From: Sphingomonas echinoides ATCC 14820
GTDB taxonomy: Bacteria; Pseudomonadota; Alphaproteobacteria; Sphingomonadales; Sphingomonadaceae
Length of the DNA: 64,000 nt
Assembly (NCBI RefSeq): GCF_000241465.1
Contig: NZ_JH584235.1
Location: forward strand, 3,605,702 to 3,669,701
Reading direction: 5' to 3'
This document shows, piece after piece, positions 34,449 through 44,268 of this stretch (positions are counted from its first letter, which is position 1; the number at the start of each line of letters is the position of its first letter). The position numbers and the translations under genes were made by a program. The notes below the pieces were generated by a model. The model ran no database searches and was not told the origin of the DNA. It worked only from the letters and a program-made list of their open reading frames with translations.

Positions 34449-35408
34449 CTATGCGCTCAAAACGCGCTGTTGGGAAGTTGCTGGCGGATCGCGCAACTCG
34501 CGCGGCAGGCCGAATTCGAGCGATTCCTCAACGCCTGCCAGCTGGGTGACCTCGACCGGGCCGAGCTTGCGCAACGCCGCGATCACGCTGTCGACCAGCT
34601 CGTCGGGTGCAGACGCGCCCGCGGTAAGGCCGACGCGCTCAATGCCTTCGAACCATGCCGGATCGATCGCGCTGCCATCGGCGACGAGATAGCTCGGCAA
34701 CCCTTCATCCGCGCCCAGGTCGCGCAGGCGGCTAGAGTTGGAGCTGTTTTCGGAGCCCACCACCAGCAGCAGATCGGCGACCTTGCACAGATCGCGCACC
34801 GCGCTCTGGCGGTTCTGCGTCGCGTAGCAGATTTCGGAAACGTCGGGCCCGATCAAATTGGTGAAGCGCCGGGCCAAAGCGGCGATGACGTTCTTGGTGT
34901 CGTCCACGCTCAGCGTCGTCTGGGTGATATAGGCGATTTCGGCATCTTCGGGGATGTCGAGCGCGGCCACATCGGCCTCGGTCGAGACAAGATGGACCGG
35001 CGCATCGACTTGCCCGCGCGTGCCGATCACTTCGGCATGGCCTTCATGCCCGATCATCACCAGCGTGCGCCCGGCCTTGGCATAGCGCCGACCCTGCAAA
35101 TGCACCTTGGTGACCAAAGGACAGGTCGCGTCGAACACCGGCAGCTTGCGCGCCTTGGCCTCTTCCTCGACGGTTCGCGCGACGCCGTGCGCGCTGAACA
35201 CCGTCATCGCGCCTTCGGGCACATCGGACAGTTCCTCGACAAACACGGCACCCTTCGCGCGCAGCGTGTCGACGACATGGCGGTTATGGACGATTTCGTG
35301 GCGGACGTAGACCGGCGCGCCGTAGCGGTCGATCGCGCGCTCGACGATTTCGATCGCGCGTACCACGCCTGCGCAGAAACCGCGCGGGTTGGCCAAAATT
35401 ACTTGCAA
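34449..35408 (-). CDS. ispH: 4-hydroxy-3-methylbut-2-enyl diphosphate reductase
   Basis: The last enzyme of the MEP isoprenoid pathway, 319 residues from a TTG start at 35408. The three iron-sulfur cysteines fall at 12 (RGFCAG), 96 (DATCPLVTK) and 194 (EICYATQNR). This spacing nearly matches the E. coli enzyme (12, 96, 197), which supports this start; GGAAGGA lies 8 bases upstream. An ATG at 35471 would add 21 atypical residues. [10 protein letters not shown] and NSSNSSRL are also present. Pairing with hpnH links precursor supply to hopanoids. Confidence 0.92.
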   Translation of the reverse strand: MQVILANPRGFCAGVVRAIEIVERAIDRYGAPVYVRHEIVHNRHVVDTLRAKGAVFVEELSDVPEGAMTVFSAHGVARTVEEEAKARKLPVFDATCPLVTKVHLQGRRYAKAGRTLVMIGHEGHAEVIGTRGQVDAPVHLVSTEADVAALDIPEDAEIAYITQTTLSVDDTKNVIAALARRFTNLIGPDVSEICYATQNRQSAVRDLCKVADLLLVVGSENSSNSSRLRDLGADEGLPSYLVADGSAIDPAWFEGIERVGLTAGASAPDELVDSVIAALRKLGPVEVTQLAGVEESLEFGLPRELRDPPATSQQRVLSA

Positions 35409-35688
35409 AAACAGTCCTTCCGTCCGCTCAAAATGCCGAAAACCGGGCGCGGGACCGGAGGGCACGCACACGGATCCGTCATGTATGCCTCCCGGTCGCT
35501 TATTCTAGCCGCGTCGCAGCATAAAGAAAGCGGGAAAACCTCTATCCTCGTGCAGATGGCGATGGCGATGGTACCCGATCGCCCCGAAAGCGTTCATCGG
35601 CGCTACAGCGGTTTGTGCTAGGGCCGCTGCGGTGATAACGGCCAACCACTATTTGGGGCATCGCCAAATGTCCCACCAGGAGCTCTTG
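35409..35688. promoter_or_regulatory. divergent intergenic region ispH / hpnM
   Basis: 280 bases between divergent genes. It must contain the promoter of ispH-hpnH and that of hpnM-mlaA. No clear operator, hairpin or small gene was seen. A short open frame leads into hpnM from 35632, but the AGGAG site marks 35689 as the true start. Confidence 0.4.
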
Positions 35689-36294
35689 ATGACTTTCTCC
35701 CTGCGATATGTCGTGCCGATGGCGGCATTGTGCAGCGCGGTTCCGCTTGCCGCGCAAGCGACCGATCCTGCGCGTGCCCCCATTCAGACGCTGAACGATG
35801 GTTTGCTGACGATCATGAAGGGCGGCAGCACGCTTGGCACCAAGGGCCGAATCGCGCGGATCGGCCCGGTGGTCGACCAGACCTTCGATATCGGCCTGAT
35901 CACGCGGCTGTCGGTCGGGCCCGATTGGGTGAAGGTGGCACCGGGCGACCAGGCCACGTTGGTGTCGGCGATGCGCCGGATGACGGTTGCCCAATATGCC
36001 TCGAACTTCAGCAGCTATGACGGGGAGAGCTTCAGCATCGACCCCCGCATCGAGACGCGCGGCACCGACAAATTGGTGCGCACGACGCTGACCGCGCCGA
36101 AGGGCGACACCGTTCCGATCGGCTACCGTTTGCGCCAGAGCGGCGGCAGCTGGAAGATCGTCGATGTCTATTACAAGAATGCGATCAGCCAGTTGGCAAC
36201 GCGCCGCGCCGATTTTGCGAGCGTGTTTGCCAAGGGCGGTGCCAAAGCCTTGATTGCGCACCTTGACGATCTGGCCGCCAAGGGCGGGCGCTAA
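35689..36294 (+). CDS. hpnM: MlaC-family periplasmic protein HpnM
   Basis: A 201-residue phospholipid-binding protein of the MlaC/Ttg2D family. Signal peptide FSLRYVVPMAALCSAVPLAA is cleaved near AQA. IARIGPVVDQTFDIGLITR and ASNFSSYDGESFSI fit the family, as does WKIVDVYYKNAISQLATRRADF at the C-terminus. ATG at 35689 has AGGAG at the right distance. In hopanoid loci this family is named HpnM; it probably carries lipids between membranes. Followed 5 bases later by the MlaA-like gene. Confidence 0.87.
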   Translation: MTFSLRYVVPMAALCSAVPLAAQATDPARAPIQTLNDGLLTIMKGGSTLGTKGRIARIGPVVDQTFDIGLITRLSVGPDWVKVAPGDQATLVSAMRRMTVAQYASNFSSYDGESFSIDPRIETRGTDKLVRTTLTAPKGDTVPIGYRLRQSGGSWKIVDVYYKNAISQLATRRADFASVFAKGGAKALIAHLDDLAAKGGR

Positions 36295-36299
36295 GTCGA

Positions 36300-37286
36300 G
36301 TGACGATTCGATCGACGAGCAGCGTGCTGGCGGTGGCAATCGCGCTGCTCGCCGCCCCCGTGGCGGCGCAGCAACCGGCGGCGGCCCCGTCGGCGACGCG
36401 TGTCGAGGCGGCTCCGGTCGCCGTGTCGCTCGCCCCCGCCATGGTCGGGCAAACCCCCAGGGTGCACCGCCACCATGCCAAGGGCGATTCGCTCGAAGGC
36501 TTCAACCGGGTGATGTTCTCGATCCATCAATTTCTCGACCGGATTTTCCTGCGTCCGGTGTCGATGGCGTATAAGAAAATCGTGCCCAAGGTGGTGCGCA
36601 CCGGCATCCGCCACGTTTTTTCCAATGTCGGCGAGCCGCTCGTTTTCGCCAACGATGTGCTGCAGTTGAAGCCGAAGCGCGCGCTCAAGACGCTGGCGCG
36701 TTTCGGCGTCAACTCGACCATCGGGATTGGCGGTTTGCTTGATGTCGCCAAGACGTCCGATTTCAACTTGCCGCATCATGACAACAGCTTTGGCAACACG
36801 CTCGGCCGTTACGGGGTGGGGCCGGGGCCGTATATCTTCCTGCCGCTGGTTGGCCCCAATACGCTGCGCGACTTTGGGGCCGGCGTGGGCGAGGGCGCGG
36901 TGCTGCCGCTGACCATCGGCACGCCGTTCGATCGCGCCGAATATCAGGCCGCCCAGGCCGGGCTCAGCGGGATCGATCTCCGCGCCGAATCCGATGGCGA
37001 GTTGAAGGCGCTGCTGGGCGGCGCGGTCGACCCCTATGCGACCTTGCGCTCCGCCTTTTTGCAGGACCGTGCGGCGACCGTTGCGGAGCTGCGCCATGGC
37101 AGCAAGCAAACGGGCAGCCCGCTTGACGATCCTTTGAGCGATCCTGCGGCGGCCGAGCCCACGCCCGCGGCGTCGCAGGGGGCGGCAAAGCCTGCGGCCG
37201 ACGATCTTCCCGCCGATCCCGCTCCGCCCGCTGACCAAAAACCGGCCACCCCTAGCGCGCCCGCGCCGGTAAGCCCCGCGCCCTAA
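36300..37286 (+). CDS. MlaA/VacJ-family protein
   Basis: A 328-residue MlaA-family protein from a GTG start. GDSLEGFNRVMFSIHQFLDR, VRTGIRHVFSNVGEPLVFAN and FGNTLGRYGVGPGPYIFLPL are clear MlaA signatures, a doughnut-shaped outer-membrane lipid extractor. The signal peptide ends VAAQQPAA with no lipobox cysteine, so unlike most MlaA proteins it is not a lipoprotein. The last 80 residues are Pro/Ala-rich and probably disordered. It forms a unit with hpnM and is convergent with hpnN. Confidence 0.88.
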   Translation: MTIRSTSSVLAVAIALLAAPVAAQQPAAAPSATRVEAAPVAVSLAPAMVGQTPRVHRHHAKGDSLEGFNRVMFSIHQFLDRIFLRPVSMAYKKIVPKVVRTGIRHVFSNVGEPLVFANDVLQLKPKRALKTLARFGVNSTIGIGGLLDVAKTSDFNLPHHDNSFGNTLGRYGVGPGPYIFLPLVGPNTLRDFGAGVGEGAVLPLTIGTPFDRAEYQAAQAGLSGIDLRAESDGELKALLGGAVDPYATLRSAFLQDRAATVAELRHGSKQTGSPLDDPLSDPAAAEPTPAASQGAAKPAADDLPADPAPPADQKPATPSAPAPVSPAP

Positions 37287-39877
37287 GCCTTTTTCGCGCG
37301 CGGCGGGCCGAGCAGAGCCGGTTCGAAGATCAAGGCGCAGACCAGGGTCCAGGCGAGCGAGATCATCAGGATCTTGCCCATGCTCGCGGTGCCCGGATGG
37401 TGCGACAGCCACAGGCTGCCGAATGCGCTGCCCGTGGCGAGCGCGCTGAACAGCACCGCGCGCGCGAGGCTCGATTGCAGCAGATCGGTTGCGCCCCCGC
37501 GCCACGCCATCACGAAATAGATGTGGAAGGCGACGCCCACCCCGAACAGCAAGGGGAAGGCGATGATGTTGGCGAAGTTGATCGGCTGCCCGATCAGCAC
37601 GCAACTGCCGAGCGTCAGGAAGCCCGAAAGGACGACGGGGGCGAGCGTAAACGCCACCTCCTTCACGTCGCGCAGCACCAGGAAGAGCAGGCCACTGACC
37701 AAGGCGAGCGCGAGCACCCCCGCCTCGACAAACGCCCAGGCGACGGTTCCCGCTGCCTCCTGCGTTGCCACAGGCAATCCGCTGGCATCGGGTGCGACGG
37801 CGCGCACCGCCTTGGTGAAGCGGCGCAGCACGGCGTTATTGTTGCTGTCGCCCTTCGGGAACACCTGCACGAGGGCGCGGCCGTCCTTGGCGATCCAGTT
37901 CCCGGCAATTTCGGGCGGCAGCGTGGCGCGCGTCACCGCTTCGGCCTGCAACGTCGCGCGGATCTGGCCCAGCATCGTGTCGAGCGGGGTTACCAGCAGT
38001 GTCGTCGCGCGGGCGCGGTCCTGCGGCGTGCCGCTTGCGAGGCGCGAGAAGGCGGTGGCGAGACGCCGTGCGCTATCAGCGGCGGGGCCGGGATGACTGA
38101 TCGCGGTCGCCCGCAATTCGGCAGCGGTGCGCGCCAGCGCGGCAGCGGAGTCGGCATCGCTGGGCGGCGGGGTCAGGTCGAATGGATTGATCGTCGCATC
38201 GAGCAGCAGCGAGGCATCCTGCACTAAAGCGAGCTTGGTCTCCTGGTCGGCGGGGACGAAGCTGTCGACCGACACCGCCTCCGCCACTTCGGGAAGCGCG
38301 GCCAGTTTCGCGGTCAACGCCGTGGCGGCGTCAGCATTGGGGGCGAGCAGGTTGATCGTATTGGGCGTGCGCAACGGGTCGCGCATCAGATCGCTCAGCG
38401 CGCGCATCGCCGGGCCGTCTTTGGCGCGCAGATGGAGCGGGTTGAAGTCGAACTGGACGAACGGCAGCAAGGCAATGCTGCCCGCCATCGACAGGCCGAA
38501 CGCCCACAACACCGTCTTGCGGTGGCTGTGCAGCCAGCGATCGACCGGGGCCGCCTCGGCAAAGCCGACTTCGCGGCGTGGCACACCCGGCTTGAGCAGC
38601 ATCAGCATCGCGGGCAGCAGCGTGACGCTGGCTACCAGCGCGACGATCATCCCGAGCCCGGCAATGATGCCAAGTTCGGCAATGCCGATATAATCGGTCG
38701 GCAGGAACGCGCCAAAGCCGAGGAACACCGCGCCGGCCGCCAGCGCCAGCGGCGCGCTGAGCGCCACCGCCGCGCGTTGCAGCGCGGAACCCGTATCGGC
38801 CCCGTCGAGCCGTTCGGCATTGAAACGCACCGCGATCTGGATGCCGAAATCGACGCCGAGCCCGACGAACAGCGGAATGAACGCAACCGAGATTAGGTTG
38901 AGCGCGCCGACCGCGAGCAGCCCGAGTGCGGTCGTCACCACCAGCCCGGCAACGATCGTCACCACAATTCCCGCGACGATCTTCGCCGAGCGGGTGGCGA
39001 ACCACAAAGTGATCAACATTGCGGCGGCCATTACCAGCCCGACAAAGCCGATATTCTCCTCCAGCGTGGCGAATTCCTCGTCGGCCAGCGGCACTTCGCC
39101 GGTGGTGCGCACGGTCACGCCATGCGCCTGGTCGAGGCCGAGCTTCGCCGCCTGTGCCTGGATCGCGGCAACGGCATCCTCACCGGGCTGGAGCGCGCCA
39201 TAATCGAGCTTGGGCTGCGCGAGGATCAGGCGGCGCAGCGGCGGCGCGGCCCCCGCGCCGGGCTCGGCAAAGAGCTGCTGCCACGAGAAATACGCGGGCT
39301 TGCCCGCCGCCGAAGTTTCCAGCGCGGCCGCCATCGTCCGCATCGGGCGGTCGATCCGCGAGAGCGGCACGTCGCCATTGCCGACACCGGTCAGCATCGT
39401 CGAGAACGCGCCGGCGATGCCGCGTAGCGATGGATCGCTGGCGAGCGGACCGAGCAAAGGCTGCGCGTCGATCAAGGCCTTGGTGGACGCTTTTACCGAC
39501 GCGGTCGAGCCGAACAGCAGCCCCTCGCGATCGAAGAACGCGCCGCCATCGGGGCGCTGGACGGTGCGGAAATGGCGGGTGTCTTCGGCGAGTGCGGCAG
39601 ACAATTTCGCGGTGGCGGCTTCGGCCAGTTCGGGCGTCTTGCCATCGACGATCACCAGCAGCACGTCGGACAGTTGCGGGAAGGCGGTCTCGACCGCTTT
39701 CTCATTCTGCCGCCACGCGATCTTGGGGGAGATCAGCGCGGCGGTGTCGGTCGTCATCGCGAAATGGCTGGCGGCATAAAGCGCCGCGGCCGCGACCAGC
39801 GCGAGGCACATCGCAAGCACTGCGAACGGCCGCTTGACGCCAAGCGCGACGAGTTGCTCGATGCGGTGCGCAATCAC
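37283..39877 (-). CDS. hpnN: hopanoid transporter HpnN (RND family)
   Basis: An 864-residue RND/MMPL-type exporter with two bundles of six transmembrane helices and two periplasmic loops. N-terminal KRPFAVLAMCLALVAAAALY, then the second bundle VGLVMAAAMLITLWFATRSA and ATGSAFGSLWLSHHPGTASM. HpnN moves hopanoids to the outer membrane in Rhodopseudomonas and Burkholderia. It overlaps the upstream DUF2141 gene by 4 bases (ATGA) and meets the MlaA-like gene tail to tail. Confidence 0.92.
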   Translation of the reverse strand: MIAHRIEQLVALGVKRPFAVLAMCLALVAAAALYAASHFAMTTDTAALISPKIAWRQNEKAVETAFPQLSDVLLVIVDGKTPELAEAATAKLSAALAEDTRHFRTVQRPDGGAFFDREGLLFGSTASVKASTKALIDAQPLLGPLASDPSLRGIAGAFSTMLTGVGNGDVPLSRIDRPMRTMAAALETSAAGKPAYFSWQQLFAEPGAGAAPPLRRLILAQPKLDYGALQPGEDAVAAIQAQAAKLGLDQAHGVTVRTTGEVPLADEEFATLEENIGFVGLVMAAAMLITLWFATRSAKIVAGIVVTIVAGLVVTTALGLLAVGALNLISVAFIPLFVGLGVDFGIQIAVRFNAERLDGADTGSALQRAAVALSAPLALAAGAVFLGFGAFLPTDYIGIAELGIIAGLGMIVALVASVTLLPAMLMLLKPGVPRREVGFAEAAPVDRWLHSHRKTVLWAFGLSMAGSIALLPFVQFDFNPLHLRAKDGPAMRALSDLMRDPLRTPNTINLLAPNADAATALTAKLAALPEVAEAVSVDSFVPADQETKLALVQDASLLLDATINPFDLTPPPSDADSAAALARTAAELRATAISHPGPAADSARRLATAFSRLASGTPQDRARATTLLVTPLDTMLGQIRATLQAEAVTRATLPPEIAGNWIAKDGRALVQVFPKGDSNNNAVLRRFTKAVRAVAPDASGLPVATQEAAGTVAWAFVEAGVLALALVSGLLFLVLRDVKEVAFTLAPVVLSGFLTLGSCVLIGQPINFANIIAFPLLFGVGVAFHIYFVMAWRGGATDLLQSSLARAVLFSALATGSAFGSLWLSHHPGTASMGKILMISLAWTLVCALIFEPALLGPPRAKKA

Positions 39878-40347
39878 TGCTTGGGCGCGTCCGGGCCCGT
39901 GAAATAACGCAATTTCAGGCGGATCGTCTGTTCCTGCCCGTCATAGTCGAACACCGCTTCCTCCCATTTGGGTGGGGCCAGGCGGATCTTGGCATCGTTG
40001 GAGAAGCCGACGCCTTCCTTGGGAATGCCGAACAGCGCGCGGTCGATCTTGCCATTGCCATTCTGGTCGTAAAACACCTGCGCGGCATAGCGGCCGGGCT
40101 TCAGGCCGGTCAGCGTCACTGTCGTCTGCCCGATCCGCGCCGGGGCATCGGCTGAGGTCGGGCAATCCTTCAGAAACTGCGCCTGCGTGCACAGATCGAC
40201 ATGCACGCGCCCGGTGCGGGCGCGGACATTGTCGACCGCGACATGCAGCACGCCGCTGGGCGCGCCTGCGCCAAGCGCGAGCATGGCAAAAGGAAATAGC
40301 GCAAGCCGCGACCAAAGCGGATGCAGGGCGGAGAGGAAGCGATTCAT
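39874..40347 (-). CDS. DUF2141 family secreted protein
   Basis: A 157-residue protein with a signal peptide and a single DUF2141 beta-sandwich. LKPGRYAAQVFYDQNGNGKI, DRALFGIPKEGVGFSNDA and APPKWEEAVFDYDG are diagnostic. The domain is common in Proteobacteria and Bacteroidetes; its function is unknown. ATG at 40347 fits better than the longer frame. Its stop overlaps the hpnN start, so it is translationally coupled to the hopanoid transporter, suggesting a periplasmic accessory role. Confidence 0.82.
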   Translation of the reverse strand: MNRFLSALHPLWSRLALFPFAMLALGAGAPSGVLHVAVDNVRARTGRVHVDLCTQAQFLKDCPTSADAPARIGQTTVTLTGLKPGRYAAQVFYDQNGNGKIDRALFGIPKEGVGFSNDAKIRLAPPKWEEAVFDYDGQEQTIRLKLRYFTGPDAPKQ

Positions 40348-40440
40348 GGCGGGGCCCTTAGACCAGATCAGGGCCGGATTGGAACCACCGGCCAACGCCG
40401 CGTGCTAAGACGATTCACGGTGAACGCGCGCTGAAGCGCC

Positions 40441-41241
40441 TTAGCCGAAGATATCGGTCAGCGCTTCCGCCGCCGGCCCGTCTTTCCAGTTGCGCAGTTC
40501 GACATAGAGCGAGGTCTGGATCGTCGAGATAATCGTGATCACCAGCGTGGACGATACCGCGCTGACGGCAATAAGCCCGATCGACAGGCCGCCCTGGCCC
40601 TGCGCGGCATTGGCAAAGTTCTGGAAGCCGATCAGCGCGAGGAAGAGCACGCCGACCACCGCCGAAATGATCCAGTAGATCACCAGCACGACCAGTTCGA
40701 GCGCGAAGATGTTCCAGCGCGCGCCCTTGGTCAGCGCGGCGCTGCGTCCGAAGGCACCGAAAATGCCCGAATTTTCCTCGACCAAGGCCGGGGTGGCGAC
40801 CGACAATATCACGTAAAGGATGATGCCCGGCACGATCAGCAAGGCCAGCCCGAAGATCACGATCAGCCCGAGCAAGATCGCCAACCCGAAGAGCGGCAGG
40901 ATTTTGCGCAATCCGGCAAGCGCGGATTCGGCGAAGCTGACGGGGTGCCCGTCGCTATAGGCCACGGTTGCCCGTACCAGCGCGCCTTGCGCCAGAAAGT
41001 TGAAAGCCAGTGTCAACAGCGCCACGCCCGCTGTCAGCAGGAGCGCGGTGGAACTGAACGGCAGCGTCTGTGTTGCCCGTGGGCTTTGCAGGAGAGCCTT
41101 GAGCACAACGCTCGGCAACGCTCCGAACAGAAACGAAATGCCAAACATTGTCAGCGGATTGGCACCGATTGTTGCAAAGGCGCGGTTGAAAACCCGGCCA
41201 ATCGACATGCGACGGTCCGATGCTGCTGCGATAGTCGCCAT
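40441..41241 (-). CDS. multi-pass membrane protein (glycerophosphodiester phosphodiesterase membrane-domain-like)
   Basis: A 266-residue protein with about six hydrophobic helices. The start MSIGRVFNRAFATIGANPL and the pattern WNIFALELVVLVIYWIISAV resemble the membrane domain found at the N-terminus of some glycerophosphodiester phosphodiesterases and in DUF975-like proteins. No catalytic domain is present. It is divergent from the DUF4129 gene, whose cluster often contains such proteins. Confidence 0.65.
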   Translation of the reverse strand: MATIAAASDRRMSIGRVFNRAFATIGANPLTMFGISFLFGALPSVVLKALLQSPRATQTLPFSSTALLLTAGVALLTLAFNFLAQGALVRATVAYSDGHPVSFAESALAGLRKILPLFGLAILLGLIVIFGLALLIVPGIILYVILSVATPALVEENSGIFGAFGRSAALTKGARWNIFALELVVLVIYWIISAVVGVLFLALIGFQNFANAAQGQGGLSIGLIAVSAVSSTLVITIISTIQTSLYVELRNWKDGPAAEALTDIFG

Positions 41242-41375
41242 GTCTGCGTATCCCCCGACCCTAGACCGTTGTCAGGGTGGCGGATGCGATCCGCTTCGTC
41301 CAGCGCAATTTGCCGATTGCGCGACGGAAGAGTTGGTTTAGTTTGAGGGGGGTAGCGACCCATGCTGCCGGGGGA

Positions 41376-42089
41376 ATGACAGTGAGCGGGGGGACATCGC
41401 AGCAGGTGGCGACCGCTACCGACCGTTTCGCTGCGGCCCATGCGGCGCTGAAGGCGGATTCGACGATTCAGTTCACGCTGCTCCCCGCGCCGCCGCCGCC
41501 CGAGCCGCCCTTATGGTTGATTCAATTTGGCAAATGGCTGCAGCATGTGCTTGCCCCGATTGGACGTTTTTTCGCTTGGCTGGACGGGCTCTTTCCCAAC
41601 TGGCCTTATGCCAAGATCTTCTTATGGACGGTGTTGGCGGTCGCTGTGGCGGCGGTGCTGTGGGCGGCCTATCAGCGCATCCGCTACGGCGAATGGCGCT
41701 TGCCGCGCTTTCGCCGCGCCCGTCCGTCGGCGATCATGCCCGACGACGAAGCAGGGTGGGAGCCGGACGCGGCCCCGGTGCGCGAATGGCTGCGCGAGGC
41801 CGATGCACTGGCGGCGGCGGGGCGCTATGCCGAGGCGGTGCATCATTTGCTGTTCCGCTCGATCGACGACATCGCCCGGCGTCGCCCGCAATTGGTGCGC
41901 CCTGCGCTGACCAGCCGCGAACTCAGCGCGTCCGACGCGATTCCGCCATCGGCGCGCGGTCTGTTTGCGGGGATTGCGCGCCTGGTCGAGCGTAGCCTGT
42001 TCGGGGGACGCCCGGTTGCCGCCGATGACTGGCAAAGCGCGCGCGCGGCCTATGCCGATTTCGCGCTGCCCCGGACGTGGCGCGGATGA
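41376..42089 (+). CDS. DUF4129 domain membrane protein
   Basis: A 237-residue protein with one transmembrane helix (IFLWTVLAVAVAAVLWAAY) and a C-terminal DUF4129 domain (READALAAAGRYAEAVHHLL, then LTSRELSASDAIPPSARGLF). DUF4129 usually ends transglutaminase-like membrane proteins; here it stands alone. ATG at 41376 was chosen because the longer frame is antisense to the divergent promoter. It overlaps the DUF4350 gene by 4 bases and starts the MoxR operon. Confidence 0.8.
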   Translation: MTVSGGTSQQVATATDRFAAAHAALKADSTIQFTLLPAPPPPEPPLWLIQFGKWLQHVLAPIGRFFAWLDGLFPNWPYAKIFLWTVLAVAVAAVLWAAYQRIRYGEWRLPRFRRARPSAIMPDDEAGWEPDAAPVREWLREADALAAAGRYAEAVHHLLFRSIDDIARRRPQLVRPALTSRELSASDAIPPSARGLFAGIARLVERSLFGGRPVAADDWQSARAAYADFALPRTWRG

Positions 42090-43300
42090 GCGACATCGCG
42101 ATCGGCACTGCAGGGGCGACCTCGGGCGGCTTCTCTGTGCGCACCGTCGGCATCATCGTGGGCGCGGGGATTGCCTTGTTCCTCGGCATGCTGGTGCTCG
42201 GGGCCTATGCGCCCGATTTGCGCTCGGGCCGCAATGGCGGGGCGCACGCGCTGTCGAATGCGGCGACGGGGTTCAGCGGCATCGTGCAACTGGCGCAGGC
42301 GACCGGGCGGGGTGCCCAGATCGTGCGCGACGTTCGTGCGCTGGATACCGAGGATCTGGTGGTGCTGACGCCGGAGACCGGACGCACCGATATGAGCAAG
42401 GTGATCGAGCAGCGCGCGCTCAAGCCGACGCTGGTGATCCTGCCCAAATGGCGCACCGTCGCCGATACCGAGCATTCGGGGTGGGTGCGCTATCGCGGGC
42501 TGCAGCCGACGTTCGAGCCCGAGGGTGTGCTCGCCCCCAAGAATGACCTGAAGATCGCGCGCCATCCGAGCGGTGGGCGGCCCCTGGTCGGCCTGTCCTG
42601 GATGCCCGCCGACCTGCACTTTGCCGCGCCACGTCCGTTGCAGACGATGGCGGGGGCGGATCTGAAGCCGTTGATTACCGATGATCAGGGCGGGATCGTG
42701 CTCGGCCAGATTGGCGAGCACCCGTTTTATGTGTTGGCGGACCCCGATTTACTGTCAAACATCGCGATGCGCGATGCCAAACAGGCGCGCTCGGCGCTGG
42801 CGTTGCTCGACTTTCTCAACGCGACGGGCGCGAAATCGGTGCTGTTCGACGTGACGCTGAACGGCTTTGGCCGGTCGCGGACGCCGCTCAAGCTGGCGTT
42901 CGAGCCGCCCTTCCTCGCGATGACGCTGGCGGTCGCGGCGGCGGTGCTGCTCGCCGGAATCCAGGCGACGGCGCGGTTCGGCGCGCCACGGCGGCGCGAG
43001 CGCGCGATTGCGTTCGGCAAGACCGCGCTGATCGACAATGCCGCAGCTTTGGTCCGCAAGGCCGGGCGGCAAGGTGCGTTGGGCACGCGCTATGGCGATC
43101 TGGTGCGCGAGCGCGCGGTGGGTGTGTTCGGGGTGCCCGCGCGGCTGCGCGATGGCGCGCTCGACGCGCATCTCGATGGCCTTACCGATCGCGCCCGTTT
43201 TTCGGATCTGGCGGAGCAGGCGCGCGCGGCGCGCGACCCGCGCGATATGCTTCAGGCGGCGCAGGCGCTGCATCGATGGTTATGGGAGAAGACACGGTGA
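42086..43300 (+). CDS. DUF4350 domain membrane protein
   Basis: A 404-residue protein with an N-terminal helix ([20 protein letters not shown]). A GHKAI-like DUF4350 region follows ([37 protein letters not shown]), then a second helix near residues 275-295 and a cytoplasmic tail. Function unknown; it is typically found between DUF4129 and MoxR genes. ATG at 42086 overlaps the upstream stop; the 3' end overlaps moxR. Confidence 0.78.
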   Translation: MSDIAIGTAGATSGGFSVRTVGIIVGAGIALFLGMLVLGAYAPDLRSGRNGGAHALSNAATGFSGIVQLAQATGRGAQIVRDVRALDTEDLVVLTPETGRTDMSKVIEQRALKPTLVILPKWRTVADTEHSGWVRYRGLQPTFEPEGVLAPKNDLKIARHPSGGRPLVGLSWMPADLHFAAPRPLQTMAGADLKPLITDDQGGIVLGQIGEHPFYVLADPDLLSNIAMRDAKQARSALALLDFLNATGAKSVLFDVTLNGFGRSRTPLKLAFEPPFLAMTLAVAAAVLLAGIQATARFGAPRRRERAIAFGKTALIDNAAALVRKAGRQGALGTRYGDLVRERAVGVFGVPARLRDGALDAHLDGLTDRARFSDLAEQARAARDPRDMLQAAQALHRWLWEKTR

Positions 43301-44268
43301 CGGGTGCAATCACGACAGTCGAGGACGTGGCGGCGCTGGCCCAGGCCATTCGCGGCGAGATCGGCAAGGCAGTGGTCGGGCAGGAACAGACGGTCGAGGT
43401 CCTGCTGGTCGGGTTGTTTGCGGGCGGGCATGTCCTGCTCGAAGGACCGCCGGGCACCGCCAAGACGCTGCTCGCGCGCAGTTTTGCGCGCGTCATCGGG
43501 CTCGATTTCGGGCGCATCCAGTTCACGCCTGATCTGATGCCGGGGGACATTATCGGGGCCAATCTGTTCAACTTCCAGACCAGCACCTTCACGCTGACGC
43601 GCGGGCCGATCTTTACCGATCTGCTGCTGGCCGACGAAATCAACCGCACCCCGCCCAAGACGCAGGCGGCGCTGCTCGAGGCGATGCAGGAGCGTACCGT
43701 GACGATCGACGGCGAAAGCCTGTCGCTCGGCGAGCGCTTCATGGTGGTGGCGACGCAGAACCCGATCGAGCAGCAGGGCGTCTATCCGTTGCCCGAGGCG
43801 CAGCTCGACCGGTTCCTGTTCAAACAGACCGTGGACTATCCGAGTGCCGCCGAGGAACGCCGCATCATCGCCACGCATGGCGCGCACGGCCATGCGATGG
43901 AGCCCGCCGAATGGGGCGTTGCGGCCATCGCCAATGCAGCCGCCATTGCCGAGGCGATCGCGGTGGTCGGGCAAGTGCGGCTGGTCGACGAGGTGATCGA
44001 TTATATCACCGCGCTGATCCGCGGCACGCGCGGGGTCGCCGATCTGCAAAGCGGCGCGAGCCCGCGGGCTGGCGCGATGCTGGCAGGTGCTGCGCGCGCC
44101 CGCGCGGCCATTGACGGGCGCGATTTCGTGATCCCTGACGATGTGAAGGCGCTGGCCCCGGCGCTGCTGCGCCACCGTTTGATCCTGTCGCCCGCCGCCG
44201 AAATCGATGGCCGCGCGATCGAGGATGTCGTCACCAGCATCATCGAAACGATCGAAGCGCCGCGGTGA
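43297..44268 (+). CDS. MoxR-family AAA+ ATPase
   Basis: A 323-residue AAA+ chaperone-like ATPase. Walker A is GPPGTAKT (residues 50-57), Walker B lies in [20 protein letters not shown], sensor 1 in [20 protein letters not shown], and the C-terminal lid follows. GTG at 43297 overlaps the DUF4350 stop (GTGA) and has GGGAGAAG upstream; ATG at 43276 is the alternative. MoxR ATPases act with DUF58/VWA partners to activate client complexes; the partner is encoded next. Confidence 0.93.
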   Translation: MTGAITTVEDVAALAQAIRGEIGKAVVGQEQTVEVLLVGLFAGGHVLLEGPPGTAKTLLARSFARVIGLDFGRIQFTPDLMPGDIIGANLFNFQTSTFTLTRGPIFTDLLLADEINRTPPKTQAALLEAMQERTVTIDGESLSLGERFMVVATQNPIEQQGVYPLPEAQLDRFLFKQTVDYPSAAEERRIIATHGAHGHAMEPAEWGVAAIANAAAIAEAIAVVGQVRLVDEVIDYITALIRGTRGVADLQSGASPRAGAMLAGAARARAAIDGRDFVIPDDVKALAPALLRHRLILSPAAEIDGRAIEDVVTSIIETIEAPR

